Assembly (NCBI GenBank): GCA_026129165.1
Contig: JAHCIP010000032.1
Span: 1 to 32,089, forward strand
DNA: 32,089 nucleotides
Direction of reading: 5' to 3'
From: Anaerolineae bacterium
GTDB lineage: Bacteria > Chloroflexota > Anaerolineae > Epilineales > JAHCIE01
Made by a program: the position numbers and the translations under genes
Notes under the pieces: generated by a model
What the model saw: only the letters and a program-made list of their open reading frames with translations
What the model was told of the DNA's origin: nothing
Database searches by the model: none
Shown: in pieces, positions 31,476 through 32,089 of the stretch
Layout of the letters: each line of letters begins with the position of its first letter
How positions within the stretch are numbered: the stretch's first letter is position 1

Positions 31476-32089
31476 ATGTTGGGAGTCTGGCGCGACGAGA
31501 ACACCGTGATGACCGAAGACGTGTCACTGTTTGACGAGGTTCAGCCCGCCCCGACGGGCACCGTTACCTTCCTGTTCACCGACATCGAAGGCTCAACCAG
31601 GCTGCTCCAACAACTAGGGCGCCGCTATGGCGAGCTTCAGGCCGCCCACCAGGGCGCCATCCGAGGCGCCTGCCGCGCCTGGGGCGGCTACGAGGTCGAC
31701 ACTCAGGGCGACTCCTTCCTGTGGGCGTTCCAGGCCGCCAACGACGCCGTCCAGGCCGCCATCACTGCGCAGAAGAAGATTGATGATTTAAGATTGATGA
31801 CTGATGACTCCACTTCTAATCATCAATCTTCAGTCATCAATCCTCCCTCCTCCGTCGTCAGTCCTCCGTCCTCCGTCACGCTTCGCGTCCGCATGTCCCT
31901 CCACACCGGCGAGCCGACGCTGGTCAATGGGCGCTACATCGGGCTGGACCTCAATCGTGGGGCGCGCATCTGCGCGGCGGCCCACGGCGGCCAGGTCCTC
32001 CTCTCGCCCACAACCCGCGACCTGGTCGAGGGCAACCTGCCCGACGGCGTGACCCTGCGCGACATGGGCGAGCATCGCCTCAAGGACCT
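31476..32089 (+). CDS. Class III adenylate/guanylate cyclase domain protein, 5' part, with repeat insertion
   Basis: An open frame running past the window edge (204 complete codons). AAAGGA precedes the ATG at 31476. Residues 27-204 are a class III nucleotide cyclase homology domain: TVTFLFTDIEGSTRLLQQLG (metal Asp36), QGDSFLWAF (second metal Asp79), then LRVRMSLHTGEP, GRYIGLDLNRGARICAAAHGGQVLLS and LRDMGEHRLKD. In such proteins the cyclase domain is often followed by AAA and TPR regions, which would lie outside. Between Gln99 and LRVRM, where the family normally has about ten residues, there are about 35 residues of unusual composition (DSTSNHQSSVINPPSSVVSPPSS) encoded by low-GC repeat sequence at about 31775-31877. 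The frame is preserved. Whether the enzyme remains active is unclear. Confidence 0.9.
   Translation, partial: MLGVWRDENTVMTEDVSLFDEVQPAPTGTVTFLFTDIEGSTRLLQQLGRRYGELQAAHQGAIRGACRAWGGYEVDTQGDSFLWAFQAANDAVQAAITAQKKIDDLRLMTDDSTSNHQSSVINPPSSVVSPPSSVTLRVRMSLHTGEPTLVNGRYIGLDLNRGARICAAAHGGQVLLSPTTRDLVEGNLPDGVTLRDMGEHRLKD
31775..31877. repeat. Low-complexity repeat inserted in frame in the cyclase gene
   Basis: It contains a 14-bp inverted repeat (GAAGATTGATGATT at 31775-31788, reverse complement at 31818-31831), an 11-bp one (31792-31802 with 31832-31842) and a run of CCTCCGTC units (31850-31876). It is strikingly AT-rich in its first half compared with the surrounding gene. The units resemble intergenic dispersed repeats, not protein-coding sequence. 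Confidence 0.75.

Overview
The window is GC-rich chromosomal DNA, densely packed and mostly coding. No tRNA, rRNA, CRISPR array, transposase or phage gene was seen. The gene content suggests a member of the Chloroflexota: many lipoproteins and signal-anchored proteins with Thr/Pro- or Ala/Pro-rich linkers, an LVIVD-repeat protein with a C-terminal dockerin, a MoxR/DUF58/DUF4129 operon, a class III nucleotide cyclase domain, DUF853 (HerA-like), and short GC-rich palindromes between genes. This placement is inferred from gene content and style, not from a phylogenetic marker.

Layout. 1-1901 (+): a flavin-reductase-like FMN protein and a secreted protein of unknown function. 1917-4095 (-): dapF, followed by a frameshifted Vgb-like beta-propeller lipoprotein. 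4405-10157 (-): a TPR protein and an envelope set made of a PLD-like lipoprotein, an unknown protein, an S41 (CtpA-type) protease and an HtrA-type protease. 10270-13027: a HerA-like ATPase (+) between two paralogous PLD-like envelope proteins, with back-to-back promoters on one side and a shared strong terminator on the other. 13197-16330: a small stress-protein-like gene (+), then a metal-export operon (-) with a CmtR-like ArsR repressor, a P1B ATPase and a well-resolved promoter/operator. 16412-24317 (-): a histidine phosphatase, an M23 lipoprotein, and a tightly spaced group of guaA, a pseudo-PP2C/propeller membrane protein, an M24 aminopeptidase and a two-TM protein. 24318-24824: a gene-free stretch with a sigma-54-type promoter match and an intrinsic terminator on the + strand. 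24825-27099: divergent calcium-binding genes, LVIVD/dockerin (-) and a four-EF-hand protein (+). 27214-32089 (+): an orphan Phd/YefM-type antitoxin, the MoxR-DUF58-DUF4129 operon, and the start of a nucleotide-cyclase-domain protein that runs off the end.

Most genes concern envelope quality control (HtrA, CtpA, M23, PLD-like, MoxR operon), metal and calcium handling, and housekeeping (dapF, guaA). The observations most worth checking are a low-complexity repeat inserted in frame in the cyclase domain, with relatives in three other genes; the candidate sigma-54-driven non-coding transcript; the CPC-to-CAC change in the metal ATPase; and the pseudophosphatase fused through a membrane segment to a propeller. 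No complete new system is demonstrated.
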